Source of the DNA: Frondihabitans sp. PAMC 28766
GTDB lineage: Bacteria; Actinomycetota; Actinomycetes; Actinomycetales; Microbacteriaceae
Direction of reading: 5' to 3'
Length of the DNA stretch: 64,000 bases
NCBI RefSeq assembly: GCF_001577365.1
Contig: NZ_CP014513.1
Span: forward strand, 4,030,001-4,094,000
Translations under genes and position numbers: made by a program
The notes under the pieces: model-generated
Database searches by the model: none
The model's input: the letters and a program-made list of their open reading frames with translations, nothing else
What the model was told of the DNA's origin: nothing
Shown: piece after piece, positions 16,197 to 25,645 of the stretch
Position numbering within the stretch: the stretch's first letter is position 1
Layout of the letters: every line of letters starts with the position of its first letter

Positions 16197-16979
16197 GTGA
16201 CTGACGACATTCTCTCCCCCGTCCTGCAGGATCTCCTCGACAGCGTCCCCGAGTCGGGACCGGTCTCGACCGGCACGGCTCGCTACGCCGAAGGCGACTC
16301 CGAGCTCGAGGGCTACTTCGCCCACCCCGTCGGGGCCGACGGGCCCCGGCCCGGCGTGCTCGTGCTGCACGACTGGTTCGGCATGTCGGACCATGTGCGA
16401 GTGCGCGCCCAGATGCTCGCCCGTCTCGGCTACGTCGCACTGGCTGGCGACGTGTACGGCGCCGACGTCGAGGTGACGGACGGTGGTGAAGCGCAGGCGC
16501 AGGCCGGGCGCTTCTACGGCGACCCGGCGCTGTTTCGTGCGCGGGTGAAGGCCAACCTGGAGGCGCTGCGCGCGGATCCTGCCGTCGACTCGTCTCGGAT
16601 CGCTGTGATGGGCTACTGCTTCGGAGGCTCGGGGGCGCTCGAGCTGGCCCGCACCGGTGAAGAGGCGGCGGGCTTCGTGTCGTTCCACGGCAACCTGACG
16701 AGCGGTGCCCCGGCCGAAGCCGACAGCATCGCGTCGCCGATCCTGGTGCTGACCGGCGCAGACGACCCGGTGGTGCCGCCCGAGGCCGTCGTGGCTTTCG
16801 AAGACGAGATGCGTGCCGGCGGTGCCGACGACTGGCAGATCGTCAGCTATTCGGGCGCCCTGCACGCGTTCGCCGTGCCCGGCACGAATTCGCCCGAGCA
16901 CGGCGCCGCGTTCGACGCCACGGCGAACCGCCGCTCGTGGCGCGCGATGCGAGACTTCTTCGACGAGGTCTTCGCCTAG
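16197..16979 (+). CDS. Dienelactone hydrolase family protein
   Basis: 260 aa alpha/beta-hydrolase. The nucleophile elbow is GYCFGG (Cys near residue 140) in place of G-x-S-x-G, the DLH hallmark. The Asp in LVLTGADDPVVPPE and the His in GALHAFAVPG complete the triad, and VLVLHDWFGMSDHVRVRAQMLARLGY is the oxyanion region. GTG 16197 is the start. There is no chlorocatechol pathway around, so it may act on other lactones or esters; control by the adjacent TetR is inference. Confidence 0.88.
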   Translation: MTDDILSPVLQDLLDSVPESGPVSTGTARYAEGDSELEGYFAHPVGADGPRPGVLVLHDWFGMSDHVRVRAQMLARLGYVALAGDVYGADVEVTDGGEAQAQAGRFYGDPALFRARVKANLEALRADPAVDSSRIAVMGYCFGGSGALELARTGEEAAGFVSFHGNLTSGAPAEADSIASPILVLTGADDPVVPPEAVVAFEDEMRAGGADDWQIVSYSGALHAFAVPGTNSPEHGAAFDATANRRSWRAMRDFFDEVFA

Positions 16980-16983
16980 GGCG

Positions 16984-17862
16984 TCACTTCTCGATGATGA
17001 CGGAGGTGCCGAGAGGCAACTGATCGAGGGCTGTGATCGAGGCCCCGTCGAGGCGGACGCAGCCGTGCGAGATGTCGCCCGTGTGGTATGGCTCGTAGTG
17101 GATGCCGATCAGGCCGCCGTCATGGCCGCCGAACGGCTCGTCGGCCGCCGACGAGTGCAGCGAGGTCAGCCCGATGGGATACACCGTCTGGTCTTGCGCC
17201 GGGTCGAGGTAGCGTGCCTGCATGTAGCCGACGACGTTTGTCGGAGTCGGGGTGCCTTTCGCCCCGACGCCGGCTTGGAAGGTGGCCGTCGTCTTGCCCT
17301 GCGAGTTCACGATCGAGACCGTCTGGGCGTCGAGCGAGACGAGGATGTGAGAGCTGAGGGTCTGCACTTTGATCAGAAGGCTCGTACGGATCCAGCCCGC
17401 CGACTGGGCAGCGGCACCCGGGTGCTTCGAGGGGAGCGCCTCGCGGGCCGGTGTCAGCACGAGAGTCCAGGGGCCATCCGACTGCGCGGGGACGATGACG
17501 CTCGGCTGCTTCAAGAAATTGAGGGCCGCGAAGCGGGCGACCGGCGTGCGCTGGTCGGCGGCGTAGAGGGGGGCGTCGGCGGCGATCTTGTAGACGGCCT
17601 GGGCCGCGACGGGGGTGCCGGTCGGCTGGTAGGCGACGAGCCCCGGGATCACCGCGTTGTACTTGGCCTCGGGCAGAGCGGCAACGGCTGCTGCCGTCGG
17701 TGCGACGTAGGGAGTGGGCGTCGGGGTCGGAGTGGGAGCGGCGACGTGGCTAGCGACGGGCGTCGACGCGGGGTGGTTGAAGGCGGCGACTGCCCCGGTC
17801 ACGATGGCCGCCACTGCGACGACGGACGCCGATATGGTGATGATGCGCCGAGAGAATCTCAC
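16984..17862 (-). CDS. L,D-transpeptidase (YkuD), membrane anchored or secreted
   Basis: 292 aa. The N-terminal signal/anchor (RIITISASVVAVAAIVTGAV) is followed by a Pro-Thr-rich linker (TPTPTPTPY) crossing the wall, a middle domain, and a C-terminal YkuD domain. The catalytic motif is IHYEPYHTGDISHGCVRL, with His and the nucleophilic Cys in S-H-G-C-V-R. It would make 3-3 cross-links in peptidoglycan or attach proteins. The stop lies 5 nt from the convergent hydrolase stop. Confidence 0.9.
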   Translation of the reverse strand: MRFSRRIITISASVVAVAAIVTGAVAAFNHPASTPVASHVAAPTPTPTPTPYVAPTAAAVAALPEAKYNAVIPGLVAYQPTGTPVAAQAVYKIAADAPLYAADQRTPVARFAALNFLKQPSVIVPAQSDGPWTLVLTPAREALPSKHPGAAAQSAGWIRTSLLIKVQTLSSHILVSLDAQTVSIVNSQGKTTATFQAGVGAKGTPTPTNVVGYMQARYLDPAQDQTVYPIGLTSLHSSAADEPFGGHDGGLIGIHYEPYHTGDISHGCVRLDGASITALDQLPLGTSVIIEK

Positions 17863-17937
17863 GAATATCCGTCCTACCGCGTGGTGACGGACCGACCCTC
17901 GAGAAGAGGGCCGGCCCGTCGGGAACCTGTGCTGTGC

Positions 17938-19119
17938 CTAGCCGCTGACGACGGGGAGCGACTCGACGGGAGGCGTCGTGCCGGTGCCGGTCGGGGTGGT
18001 CGTCGTGACCGGGTCGGCCACCACGGTGAAGGTGCCGGTGGCGATGCGACCCGAGCGGACGCCCGTCACAGTCACCGTGTAGGTGCCGGTGCCGGCGGTC
18101 GAGGGCAGGATGACGAAACCGGGGAAGCTGCCGTCGGTCGCAGAGGCGAAGAACTCGGCCGCGGCCGGGGCCAGCTCGACGGTGGCTCCGGTGGAGTCTT
18201 TGACCGCGATGGTCACCTGCTCGTCAGGGCTGAAGCCCGTGGCGAGGAAGGCGACGCCCTTGGTCGTGGCCGACGAGAGCGTCGACGACTTCGGGTCGGT
18301 GGTGAGGGTCAGCGGAACAGCCGGGGCCGGGGCGCTGGAGAAGGTGAAGTTCGTGGCGGTGGGCGACGTGCCTGCCTCGACCGCACCCGCGGGCGTGGTC
18401 TCGGTGATGATCGCTGTGCCGTCGGTCTGGCCCGGCTCGAGCTTGCTGAAGTCGGGAACAATCGACCAGGTCCCGCCCGGCGTCGTCACGGTACCGGTGC
18501 CGGCAACGAGGTTCTGGCCCGCACGAGCGCCGTAGACGATTGTGATGGTGTCACCGGGGGTGCCGGTGCCGGTGAACGCGTCGCCGGGGGCGACGACGGT
18601 GCCGGCGTTGCTGACCGGGTTCGTGATCGTGAACGGGGTCAGCGCATTCGGCGCCACTGCGAGCGTGAAGTCGAGGGTCTGTACCGGGTAGGCCGGGTCG
18701 GCAACACCGGTTTGCGCGTCGACGACCGTGACCGTGGCGGCGACTGCCGTGACTCCGGGCCCAAGCTGTCCGAAGTTCTCCAGCTCGGTCCAGTTACCTG
18801 CACCGTCGTTGTGCGCACCACCGGTCGAGGCCGTGTCGACACCGGTCGCGCCGACATAGGAGACGGTCACGTCATCGGCGGTCGGAAGACCGGTTCCGGC
18901 GAAACCGACAACGTTCGGTGCCACCTGGGCGACGCCCGTCTCACCGGCGGTCGGCGTCGTGATCACGAAGGGATCAGCCGCGTTGGCGGCCGTACCGGCC
19001 ACAAAAGCGGGGGCGACGATCAGTGCGGCGGCGGTGCCGAAGATCGCCAGGCGGCGACCCATCGAGCGCACCACCGGCCTCTCGTTCGCTTCGGCGCGGA
19101 ACGTGGTGCGAGACGTCAT
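17938..19119 (-). CDS. Secreted Ig-like/adhesin-type surface protein
   Basis: 393 aa exported protein. A signal peptide covers about residues 20-48 (GRRLAIFGTAAALIVAPAF, cleavage after ANA). The mature part is Thr/Val/Gly-rich beta-sandwich sequence in at least three repeats, each opening with PFVITTP, PFTITNP or PLTLTTDP and containing a G-T-G-x-P-G-D-x-x-x-x-x-Y strand pair, as in bacterial Ig-like domains. It ends with a Thr/Pro linker. No LPXTG or C-terminal anchor helix is visible, so the end may be cut short or the protein released. RBS AGGAG lies 6 nt before the ATG. It is divergent from the ferritin-like gene. Confidence 0.75.
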   Translation of the reverse strand: MTSRTTFRAEANERPVVRSMGRRLAIFGTAAALIVAPAFVAGTAANAADPFVITTPTAGETGVAQVAPNVVGFAGTGLPTADDVTVSYVGATGVDTASTGGAHNDGAGNWTELENFGQLGPGVTAVAATVTVVDAQTGVADPAYPVQTLDFTLAVAPNALTPFTITNPVSNAGTVVAPGDAFTGTGTPGDTITIVYGARAGQNLVAGTGTVTTPGGTWSIVPDFSKLEPGQTDGTAIITETTPAGAVEAGTSPTATNFTFSSAPAPAVPLTLTTDPKSSTLSSATTKGVAFLATGFSPDEQVTIAVKDSTGATVELAPAAAEFFASATDGSFPGFVILPSTAGTGTYTVTVTGVRSGRIATGTFTVVADPVTTTTPTGTGTTPPVESLPVVSG

Positions 19120-19371
19120 TGGATCTCCTGGTCTAAAGGTTCGGGCGCGGCTGAACTCAGCCTCCCCGGGAGCTTCCTATCAGGTTTAGGCGCAAACAGA
19201 AAGAAAAACTTTCAGCGTATCCGTTTAACGGCCCGTCTCAAAGAGGGGCTTCCTAATCGTTACTTCCGTCCCTTAGGGTCACGTCTAACGCGACGATTAC
19301 GTCGAGTCGAACAGGGACGTCCGGCGCTGGGCCTGAACCCTCTTCTTGGACCACCGACTGGAGCATCCTCA
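19120..19371. promoter_or_regulatory. Divergent promoter region of the two exported proteins
   Basis: About 250 bp with a local drop in GC (an A-rich patch near 19190-19215). It must carry promoters for both the Ig-like and ferritin-like genes. No clear sigma70 boxes or operators could be fixed by eye. Confidence 0.4.
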
Positions 19372-20319
19372 ATGTTCGAAGAGAAATTCATCAAGAATGC
19401 GATCGATCGCAGCGCCGAGACAGGCCTCGATCGACGCAAGCTGCTCGGCATGGTCGGCCTCGCCGGTGCCGGCGCGGCTGCCGCGGCGGTCGCGAGTGCA
19501 GCCCCCGCCATGGCCGCCACCACGCCTGTCAGCGACGGCACCATTTTGAACTTCGCCCTCAACCTCGAATACCTCGAGGCCGAGTTCTACCTCAACGCCG
19601 TCACGGGCGCCGGCCTCCCCGCCGGGCTCATCAGCGGAAGCCAGACCACCGGCGCCGTCAGCGGCGGCGGCCGTGCCGTCAACTTCACGACCCCGGCCAT
19701 CAAGAACTACGCCACCGAGATCGCCCAAGACGAGAAGCAGCACGTGGCATTCCTGCGCGCCGCCCTCGGCAGCGCAGCGGTCGCCCGCCCCGCCATCAAC
19801 ATCGGCGCGGCCTTCCAGTCGGCTGCCGTCGCCGCCGGCATCGCGACCGCGTCGACACCCTTCGACCCGTACGCCAACGAGATCAACTTCTTGCTGGCCG
19901 CCTTCATCTTCGAAGACGTGGGAGTCACCGCCTACAAGGGCGCCGCCGGCCTCATCGCCAACAAGACCTACCTCGACGCCGCCGCCGGGATCCTCGCGGT
20001 CGAGGCGTACCACGCCGGCATCATCCGCACCACGCTCTACGCCCAGGGCCTCGAGACCCCGGCGATCTTCGCCGACGTCAACGCGATCTCGGGCCTCCGC
20101 GACGCGGTCGACGGCTCGACCGACGACGACCAGGGCATCGGCTCCGCGACGGTCGGCAACCTCGTCCCCACCGACAGCAACAGCATCGCCTACAGCCGCA
20201 CCCCCGGCGAAGTCCTGAACATCGTCTACTTGAACGCGACCGGCAACTCGGTCAGCAAGGGCGGGTTCTTCACCAACGGCCTGAACGGCGCCCTCGTCGC
20301 CAGCACGGCCAACGGATAG
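19372..20319 (+). CDS. Tat-exported ferritin-like (desiccation-related) protein
   Basis: 315 aa. The N-terminus has a twin-arginine signal (DRRKLLGMVGLAGAGAAAAA, RR at 21-22, cleavage near AMA|ATT). The mature part is a Ferritin_2 (PF13668) four-helix bundle: NFALNLEYLEAEFYLNAV gives the first E-x6-Y/E helix, EIAQDEKQHVAFLRAAL the E-x-x-H pair, and FEDVGVTAYKGAA and VEAYHAGIIRTTLY the later helices. Such proteins occur with desiccation or oxidative stress; iron binding is plausible because the E/H ligands are kept. Tat export suggests folding with metal before secretion. Confidence 0.85.
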   Translation: MFEEKFIKNAIDRSAETGLDRRKLLGMVGLAGAGAAAAAVASAAPAMAATTPVSDGTILNFALNLEYLEAEFYLNAVTGAGLPAGLISGSQTTGAVSGGGRAVNFTTPAIKNYATEIAQDEKQHVAFLRAALGSAAVARPAINIGAAFQSAAVAAGIATASTPFDPYANEINFLLAAFIFEDVGVTAYKGAAGLIANKTYLDAAAGILAVEAYHAGIIRTTLYAQGLETPAIFADVNAISGLRDAVDGSTDDDQGIGSATVGNLVPTDSNSIAYSRTPGEVLNIVYLNATGNSVSKGGFFTNGLNGALVASTANG

Positions 20320-20335
20320 CCAGCACTGACTCTGC

Positions 20336-20385
20336 AGTGCAGAGATCGCCCCTCACTTTCGACGGTGAGGGGCGATTTCTGCACT
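20336..20385. terminator. Bidirectional hairpin between the ferritin-like gene and ribH
   Basis: 21-nt arms 20336-20356 and 20365-20385 with one mismatch, 8-nt loop TTTCGACG. It lies between convergent genes. Confidence 0.7.
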
Positions 20386-20414
20386 ACCTCGACGGGCAGC
20401 ATCCGGCAGGGGTG

Positions 20415-20903
20415 TCAGCCGGCGAGGGCGGGACTCGACAGGCGACGGAGGGTCAGCACCGTCTCGACAGCGGCCGAGGCGGCCTCGGCGCCCTTGTCCT
20501 CTTTCGAGCCGGCAAGGCCGGCACGGTCGAGGCCCTGCTGCTCGTCGTCCAGCGTGAGCAAGCCGAAGCCGACCGGCTTGCCCGTGTCGAGCGCCACCCG
20601 GGTGAGGCCGGAGGTGGCGGCATCGCTGACGTACTCGAAGTGCGGGGTGCCACCGCGGATGATGACGCCGAGCGCCACCACCGCGTCGGCGCCGTTGTCG
20701 AGCGCGGCCTTGGCGACGATCGGCAGCTCGAAGCTGCCCGGCACGCGCACGAGCGTCACTGCAGCGTTCATCGCCTCGAGGGCGCGAGTCGCCCCGTCCA
20801 CGAGCCCGGTGCTGATCGCCTCGTGCCAGGTGCCGGCGACGATCGTGACGCGCACGCCGGTGCCGTCGACTCCGTCGGTGGTGGGTGCTCCCTCGCCGCT
20901 CAT
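20415..20903 (-). CDS. ribH: 6,7-dimethyl-8-ribityllumazine synthase
   Basis: Penultimate step of riboflavin synthesis, condensing the ribityl-uracil with DHBP. 162 aa, usual size. Signatures: [37 protein letters not shown] (with catalytic His) and [23 protein letters not shown] 20903 overlaps the ribB stop by 4 nt; it is the last gene of the riboswitch operon. Confidence 0.96.
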   Translation of the reverse strand: MSGEGAPTTDGVDGTGVRVTIVAGTWHEAISTGLVDGATRALEAMNAAVTLVRVPGSFELPIVAKAALDNGADAVVALGVIIRGGTPHFEYVSDAATSGLTRVALDTGKPVGFGLLTLDDEQQGLDRAGLAGSKEDKGAEAASAAVETVLTLRRLSSPALAG

Positions 20904-21562
20904 GCGGTGACTCCTTCTGACTGTTGGATGGGCGCCTTCTGATCGAGCCAGTCGATCAGCTGCGCGATGGTGACGACGGGGACGCTCTCGCGGGCCCCGA
21001 AAGCGAGGAGGCCGGGCAGCCGCAGCATGTCGCCGTCGTCGCCGACGATCTCGCTGATGGCGGCGACGGGCCGAAGGCCGGCGGCGATCATCAGATCGAC
21101 CGACGCCTCGGTGTGGCCGCTGCGCACGCGCACGCCGCCGGCGCGAGCCCGGAGCGGCAGGATGTGACCGGGCCGGTGCAGATCACCGCGAACGCTGTCG
21201 GCGTCGGCGAGCACGTTCAGGGTGTGAGCGCGGTCGTGGGCGCTGATGCCGGTGGTCACCCCGCGGGCCGAGTCGACGCTGACCGTGTAGGCCGTTCCCC
21301 GCTCGTCTTCGTTGTGGGCCACCATCGGCGGCAGGTCGAGGCGGTCGGCGATCTCGCCGGTCATCGGTGCGCAGACGAAGCCGGACGAATAGCGCACGAG
21401 CCACGCGAGCCACTCTTTCGAGGCGAGCTCGGCGGCGAGCACGATGTCGCCCTCGTTCTCGCGATCCTCGTCGTCGACGACGACGACGCCGCGGCCGAGG
21501 CGCAGGTGTTCGAGGGCCGACTCGACGGTGTTGTCGACGCCGATCGACGCGCGGGCGGGCAT
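20900..21562 (-). CDS. ribB: 3,4-dihydroxy-2-butanone-4-phosphate synthase (stand-alone)
   Basis: Makes DHBP from ribulose 5-phosphate. 220 aa with the full DHBP synthase domain: [20 protein letters not shown] (acidic metal loop), [36 protein letters not shown] and [12 protein letters not shown]. Actinobacteria usually have a bifunctional RibBA of about 420 aa. Here the protein ends just where the GTP cyclohydrolase II domain would start ([11 protein letters not shown]) and runs into ribH by 4 nt. So ribA must be elsewhere. Start overlaps the ribE stop by one base. Confidence 0.95.
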   Translation of the reverse strand: MPARASIGVDNTVESALEHLRLGRGVVVVDDEDRENEGDIVLAAELASKEWLAWLVRYSSGFVCAPMTGEIADRLDLPPMVAHNEDERGTAYTVSVDSARGVTTGISAHDRAHTLNVLADADSVRGDLHRPGHILPLRARAGGVRVRSGHTEASVDLMIAAGLRPVAAISEIVGDDGDMLRLPGLLAFGARESVPVVTIAQLIDWLDQKAPIQQSEGVTA

Positions 21563-22218
21563 CAGAGACCCACCGTCGCGACGGGGCTCGCGTCGAGGGC
21601 GGCGGTGGCCGCCTCGTCGATGCGAAGCATCCGGCGCACGTGGCGGGCGAGCACGTCGGTCTCGATATTGACACGGTCGCCGACCTCGAGGGCGCCGAGA
21701 GTCGTGGCCTCGAGGGTCTCGGGGATCAGCGACACCTCGAACCAGCCGTCGGCGGCTCCGGCCTCGCTGATGTCGCTGACCGTGAGGCTGACGCCGTGCA
21801 CGGTGATCGACCCCTTGTCGACCACGAGCGGGGCGAGATCGTCGGAGAGGCCGAACCGCAACCGCTTCCAGGCGTCGCCGGGATGGATCTCGAGGAGGGC
21901 GGACGTGCCGTCGACGTGACCCTGCACGATGTGACCGCCCAGCCGGTCGCCGACGCGGGCGGCCCGCTCGAGGTTGACGTCGGATCCTGCGGCCAGGTCG
22001 CCGATGGTGCTCATCACGAGGGTCTGCTTCATGACGTCGGCCGTGAAGCCGCGCTCGTCGCTCGCCACGACCGTCAGGCAGACGCCCGACACGGCGATCG
22101 AGTCGCCGTGGTGCACGTCTGCGACGACGATCGGGCCGTCGACCGTCAGGCGCACGGAGTCGCCGTTGTCGTCGATGCGGACGACGCGACCTCGCTCTTC
22201 GATGATTCCCGTGAACAT
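21562..22218 (-). CDS. ribE: Riboflavin synthase alpha subunit
   Basis: Dismutates two lumazines to riboflavin. 218 aa made of two lumazine-binding barrels: [12 protein letters not shown] with [12 protein letters not shown] in the first, and [12 protein letters not shown] with [12 protein letters not shown] in the second. It is first in the operon, about 90 nt after an FMN riboswitch, with RBS GGAGAAG before ATG 22218. The order ribE-ribB-ribH lacks the ribD that normally leads such operons. Confidence 0.96.
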   Translation of the reverse strand: MFTGIIEERGRVVRIDDNGDSVRLTVDGPIVVADVHHGDSIAVSGVCLTVVASDERGFTADVMKQTLVMSTIGDLAAGSDVNLERAARVGDRLGGHIVQGHVDGTSALLEIHPGDAWKRLRFGLSDDLAPLVVDKGSITVHGVSLTVSDISEAGAADGWFEVSLIPETLEATTLGALEVGDRVNIETDVLARHVRRMLRIDEAATAALDASPVATVGL

Positions 22219-22308
22219 TCACTTCTCCGGTCTGGTGGGGATGCTCCGGGGGAAGGTTCGCGTCATCGCGGCTGCTCACGCGCGGGGGTACAAAAGGGCA
22301 CGTGAGCG

Positions 22309-22441
22309 CGCGCTGCCTCGTATCCGGACTTTAACCGTCGGTACTGGAATCACACCAGTTCAGCCGCCCGACTCTCACTGCTGAGACTCGAGCGGGTCGC
22401 GGACTATACCGCCGGTACAGATTTTCACTGACCCCGGAGCG
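22309..22441 (-). promoter_or_regulatory. FMN riboswitch (RFN element)
   Basis: On the minus strand the conserved RFN segments are read in order: TCCGGGGTCAGTGAAAATC, CCGGCGGTATAGTCCGCGAC, CTGAACTGGTGTGATTCCAG, TACCGACGGTTAAAGTCCGG and a closing GAGGCAGCGC. It lies directly upstream of ribE. Between it and ribE is a hairpin with arms GCTCACG/CGTGAGC (about 22270-22306) that could be the terminator or RBS-sequestering platform. Confidence 0.95.
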
Positions 22442-22571
22442 CGTTGCTTGTGACTGAAACTATCACCGCATTGTTTCGTTTTGCTTACGCGTTTCGCCCC
22501 GTGACATTGCGCCGGTCGAAAAGGCGCAGGATCCGCGCGGATCCGGGCCTCGATCGCCCGACAGAAGCCAT

Positions 22572-23234
22572 TCAGGCGACGACGAGACCCAATTGCGCCG
22601 CCATCAGCGGGGCCAACAGCGTCACCTGGAACTCGTCGACCACTGCGCCGCGCAGCCCCTCGATGCCGTTCAGGGTCTCGAAGGTCGCCCCGCGGAGATC
22701 CACCGACGAGAACGTCGCCCGGGTCACGTCGAGGGTGCCGATGCGGCAGTCGACGAGCGCGACGCGGGTCGCTCGCACTCCCCCGAGGTCGAGCTCGCCG
22801 ATCGAGCACCCCTCGAGAAGGACGTCTTCGAGGGTGGCCGAGCGCAGGTTGAGGTAGTCGATCTTGCCGCCCTCGACGCGCACGCCGCGCAGCTCGGAGT
22901 CGAACAGCTCGGCCGACCCCCAGCGGGGGCGCTCGACCCGGACGTTCCGCCACGTCGTGCGAGCCGCCGAGAGCTCGGGAGCGAACGGCTCGACCAGCAC
23001 CGACTCGACGAACCGCGCGCCGCGCAGCTTCGCGCCGCCCCAGAGGACGCTCTCGAACCGGCACTCCGAATAGCTCGAGCCCTCGAGATCGACGTCCGTG
23101 AGGTCGACGCCCTCGAACAGCTCGGCGTCGTGCGACTCGCGGTCGCGGAGGGTCGTACTGTCGCCCGCACTGAGATCCTGCGGGTCGACCAGGTCGATTC
23201 GCGGCGCCTCGACGCCCTTCTGCTTAGCTGCCAT
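22572..23234 (-). CDS. Pentapeptide-repeat protein
   Basis: 220 aa (223 from GTG 23243) with degenerate A(D/N)LXX repeats across the chain: DLTDVDLEGSSYSECRFESV, GAKLRGARFVESVL, YLNLRSATLEDVLLEG and DLRGATFETLNGIEG. These build a right-handed quadrilateral beta-helix. Members such as Qnr/MfpA mimic DNA and protect gyrase, but repeats alone do not prove that. GGAG lies 3 nt before ATG 23234. Divergent from pabC, 30 bp apart. Confidence 0.85.
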   Translation of the reverse strand: MAAKQKGVEAPRIDLVDPQDLSAGDSTTLRDRESHDAELFEGVDLTDVDLEGSSYSECRFESVLWGGAKLRGARFVESVLVEPFAPELSAARTTWRNVRVERPRWGSAELFDSELRGVRVEGGKIDYLNLRSATLEDVLLEGCSIGELDLGGVRATRVALVDCRIGTLDVTRATFSSVDLRGATFETLNGIEGLRGAVVDEFQVTLLAPLMAAQLGLVVA

Positions 23235-23263
23235 GGGCTCCACGGTAACGGTACGGTCGAAGC

Positions 23264-24136
23264 ATGTCGCTTCCCATCCTCCTCATGCTGGTCCACTCGC
23301 CCGACGGCTCGGTCTCGATCGAGCAGCAGGATTCCGACGCCCCGCAGATCACGGTCACCGACCTCGGAATCACCCGCGGCGACGGCATCTTCGAGAGCGT
23401 CGGAGTGGTCGACGGCCGCCCGCAAGCCCTCGAACCGCACCTCGCCCGCTTCGCGAAGTCGGCGCGGATGCTCGACCTGCCGCAGCCGTCGCTCGACGTC
23501 TGGCGTTCGGCGATCGTGCAGGGCCTCTCTCTCTCCGGCGAGGCTGCCGACGGGGCCGAGCTGCTGGTGAAGGTGATCCTGACCCGCGGCGTCGAGGGGC
23601 AAGACCTGCCGACCGGCTGGATCCACGTGTTCGACTCCGGCTCGTACGCCTCCGAGCGTGACCAGGGCATCGCCGTCGTCACCCTCGACCGCGGCTACCG
23701 CAGCGACGTGGCGCAGACGTCGCCGTGGCTGCTCCAGGGAGCCAAGACGCTGTCGTACGCGGTCAACAAGGCGGCCCTCCGCGAGGCGGCTCGGCGCGGC
23801 GCCGACGACGTGATCTTCGTCTCGACAGACGGGATAGTGCTCGAGGGGCCGAACTCGACCGTCATCGCGCTGATCGATGGCGAGTACGTCACGACGCCGC
23901 CCGACCTCGGCGTGCTCGAGGGCACAACGCAGGGCGCCTTCTTCGCCGACGTGTCGTCCCGCGGGGCCGTGACCGTCTACCGTCCGATCACGGTCGACGA
24001 GCTGCGGCGTGCCGAAGCGGTGTGGCTGGCGTCGAGCGGCCGGCAGATCGCGCCCGTGGTCACCCTCGACGGTTCGCCCGTCGGCCAGGACCCTGACTTC
24101 ACTCCCGTCGAGCTGCAGACCCTTCTGGCACGCTGA
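23264..24136 (+). CDS. pabC: Aminodeoxychorismate lyase / class IV PLP aminotransferase
   Basis: 290 aa fold-type IV PLP enzyme. ITRGDGIFESVGVVDGRP holds the phosphate-binding arginine region. The PLP lysine is in GAKTLSYAVNKAALREA and the cofactor cup is VLEGPNSTVIALI. It probably cleaves 4-amino-4-deoxychorismate to p-aminobenzoate for folate. A branched-chain or D-amino-acid transaminase activity cannot be excluded because pabA/pabB are not adjacent. It ends in front of a long hairpin. Confidence 0.8.
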   Translation: MSLPILLMLVHSPDGSVSIEQQDSDAPQITVTDLGITRGDGIFESVGVVDGRPQALEPHLARFAKSARMLDLPQPSLDVWRSAIVQGLSLSGEAADGAELLVKVILTRGVEGQDLPTGWIHVFDSGSYASERDQGIAVVTLDRGYRSDVAQTSPWLLQGAKTLSYAVNKAALREAARRGADDVIFVSTDGIVLEGPNSTVIALIDGEYVTTPPDLGVLEGTTQGAFFADVSSRGAVTVYRPITVDELRRAEAVWLASSGRQIAPVVTLDGSPVGQDPDFTPVELQTLLAR

Positions 24137-24147
24137 TCCTGCCCCCT

Positions 24148-24236
24148 CCTCCCAATTGCGAGGAGATTTCGGGCCGGGCTGCCCCCGATCGGTCTCACTT
24201 TCGCTCTGCGGGCAGAATCTCCTCGCAATTGGGAGG
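24148..24236. terminator. Bidirectional hairpin between pabC and sdaA
   Basis: Perfect 21-nt arms 24148-24168 and 24216-24236 (core CAATTGCGAGGAGATT) around a 47-nt loop, between two convergent stops. Confidence 0.7.
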
Positions 24237-24238
24237 GG

Positions 24239-25606
24239 TCAGCACTCGATGACGTTGACGGCGAGACCCGCTTCCGACGTCTCCTTGTAGGACGTGCGCA
24301 TGTCGCGCCCGGTCTGCCGCATCGTCTCGATGACGGTGTCGAGGCTGACGAAGTGCGCCCCGTCTCCCAGCAGGGCGAGGCGGGTAGCCGAGACGGCGGT
24401 GCCCGCGGCGATCGCGTTGCGCTCGATGCACGGCACCTGCACGAAGCCGCCGACCGGGTCGCAGGTCAGCCCGAGGTGGTGCTCCATGGCGATCTCGGCG
24501 GCGTTCTCGACCTGGCGGGGCGTGCCGCCCAGCACAGCGGTCAGACCGGCCGCGGCCATCGACGCGGCCGACCCGACCTCGCCCTGGCAGCCGGCCTCGG
24601 CGCCCGAGATCGAGGCGTTGCGCTTGTAGAGCGACCCGACGACCGCGGCCGTCAGCAGGTACTCGCGCACGATCACGTCGCGCGGGATACCGAGGAAGTC
24701 GAGCGCGTAGCGACCGACCGCGGGGATGATCCCGGCCGCGCCGTTCGTGGGCGCCGTGACGACGCGCCCGCCGCCGGCGTTCTCCTCGTTGACGGCGAGC
24801 GCGAACGCCTGCAACCACTGAGCCGCGACATCCGGGGCGTCGGGCGTGGCCCGGAGCGTCGCCGCGACCGATGCTGCCCGCCGCGGCACCTTCATCCACC
24901 CCGGCAGGACTCCCGTCGTCACCAGCCCGGCCGAGATGCACTCCTCCATGGCCGCCCAGCGGGCCTCGAGCCCGGCCTCGACCGCGGTGGTGCCGTGCAG
25001 AGCGCACTCGTTCGCCCAGGCGATCGACGCGATGGATGCGTCGCGCGAGTCGCAGAGTGCGAGCAGCTCAGCCGCGGTCGCGAAGCCGAGCGGCGCCTCC
25101 TGCGCCGGCAGGGCGACGTCCTCCTCGCCCTCGCGCACGACGAACCCGCCGCCGACCGAGAAGTACACCTCTCGTGCGAGCGACCTGCCGGCCGCGTCGA
25201 AGGCTTCGAAACTCAGGGCGTTGGGGTGCTGAGGCAGGCGGGTGAGCGGCGCGAGGCGGAGGTCTCCGTGCGCGAAGGCGACGTCTCTCAGCCCCAGCAG
25301 CGCCAGTGATCCTGCGCCCTCGACCCGCCCGGTCAGACCTCGCACGGCCGTCGGGTCGCAGGTCTCGGGCTCGAGCCCTTGCAGCCCCGCGAGCACGGCG
25401 TCGGGCGTGCCGTGACCGAGCCCGGTGGCCGCGAGCGATCCGTACAGCGTCGCCTCCACCCGGTGCACGGCGTCAAGGCCGCAGGAGGCGACGAGAGACA
25501 GCGCGAACCGCGTCGCCGCCCGCATCGGCCCGACCGTGTGCGACGACGAGGGGCCCACCCCCACCGAGAACAGGTCGAGGGCTGAGACGTACGACGTGGA
25601 GCTCAT
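24239..25606 (-). CDS. sdaA: L-serine ammonia-lyase, iron-sulfur dependent
   Basis: Converts L-serine to pyruvate and ammonia with a 4Fe-4S cluster. 455 aa single-chain enzyme with the beta domain first ([20 protein letters not shown]) and the catalytic alpha domain after. Cluster cysteines are seen in [20 protein letters not shown] and [18 protein letters not shown] near the C-terminus. Start ATG 25606. Not in an operon; convergent with pabC. Confidence 0.95.
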   Translation of the reverse strand: MSSTSYVSALDLFSVGVGPSSSHTVGPMRAATRFALSLVASCGLDAVHRVEATLYGSLAATGLGHGTPDAVLAGLQGLEPETCDPTAVRGLTGRVEGAGSLALLGLRDVAFAHGDLRLAPLTRLPQHPNALSFEAFDAAGRSLAREVYFSVGGGFVVREGEEDVALPAQEAPLGFATAAELLALCDSRDASIASIAWANECALHGTTAVEAGLEARWAAMEECISAGLVTTGVLPGWMKVPRRAASVAATLRATPDAPDVAAQWLQAFALAVNEENAGGGRVVTAPTNGAAGIIPAVGRYALDFLGIPRDVIVREYLLTAAVVGSLYKRNASISGAEAGCQGEVGSAASMAAAGLTAVLGGTPRQVENAAEIAMEHHLGLTCDPVGGFVQVPCIERNAIAAGTAVSATRLALLGDGAHFVSLDTVIETMRQTGRDMRTSYKETSEAGLAVNVIEC

Positions 25607-25645
25607 GCCCCGACGGTACGCCCCCGGAAGCGGCGAGAGGCGCGC

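Noticed and set aside
16813..20319. An 1168-codon open frame on the plus strand
   Set aside because: Runs antisense through the L,D-transpeptidase and Ig-like genes; only 19372-20319 shows a real protein.
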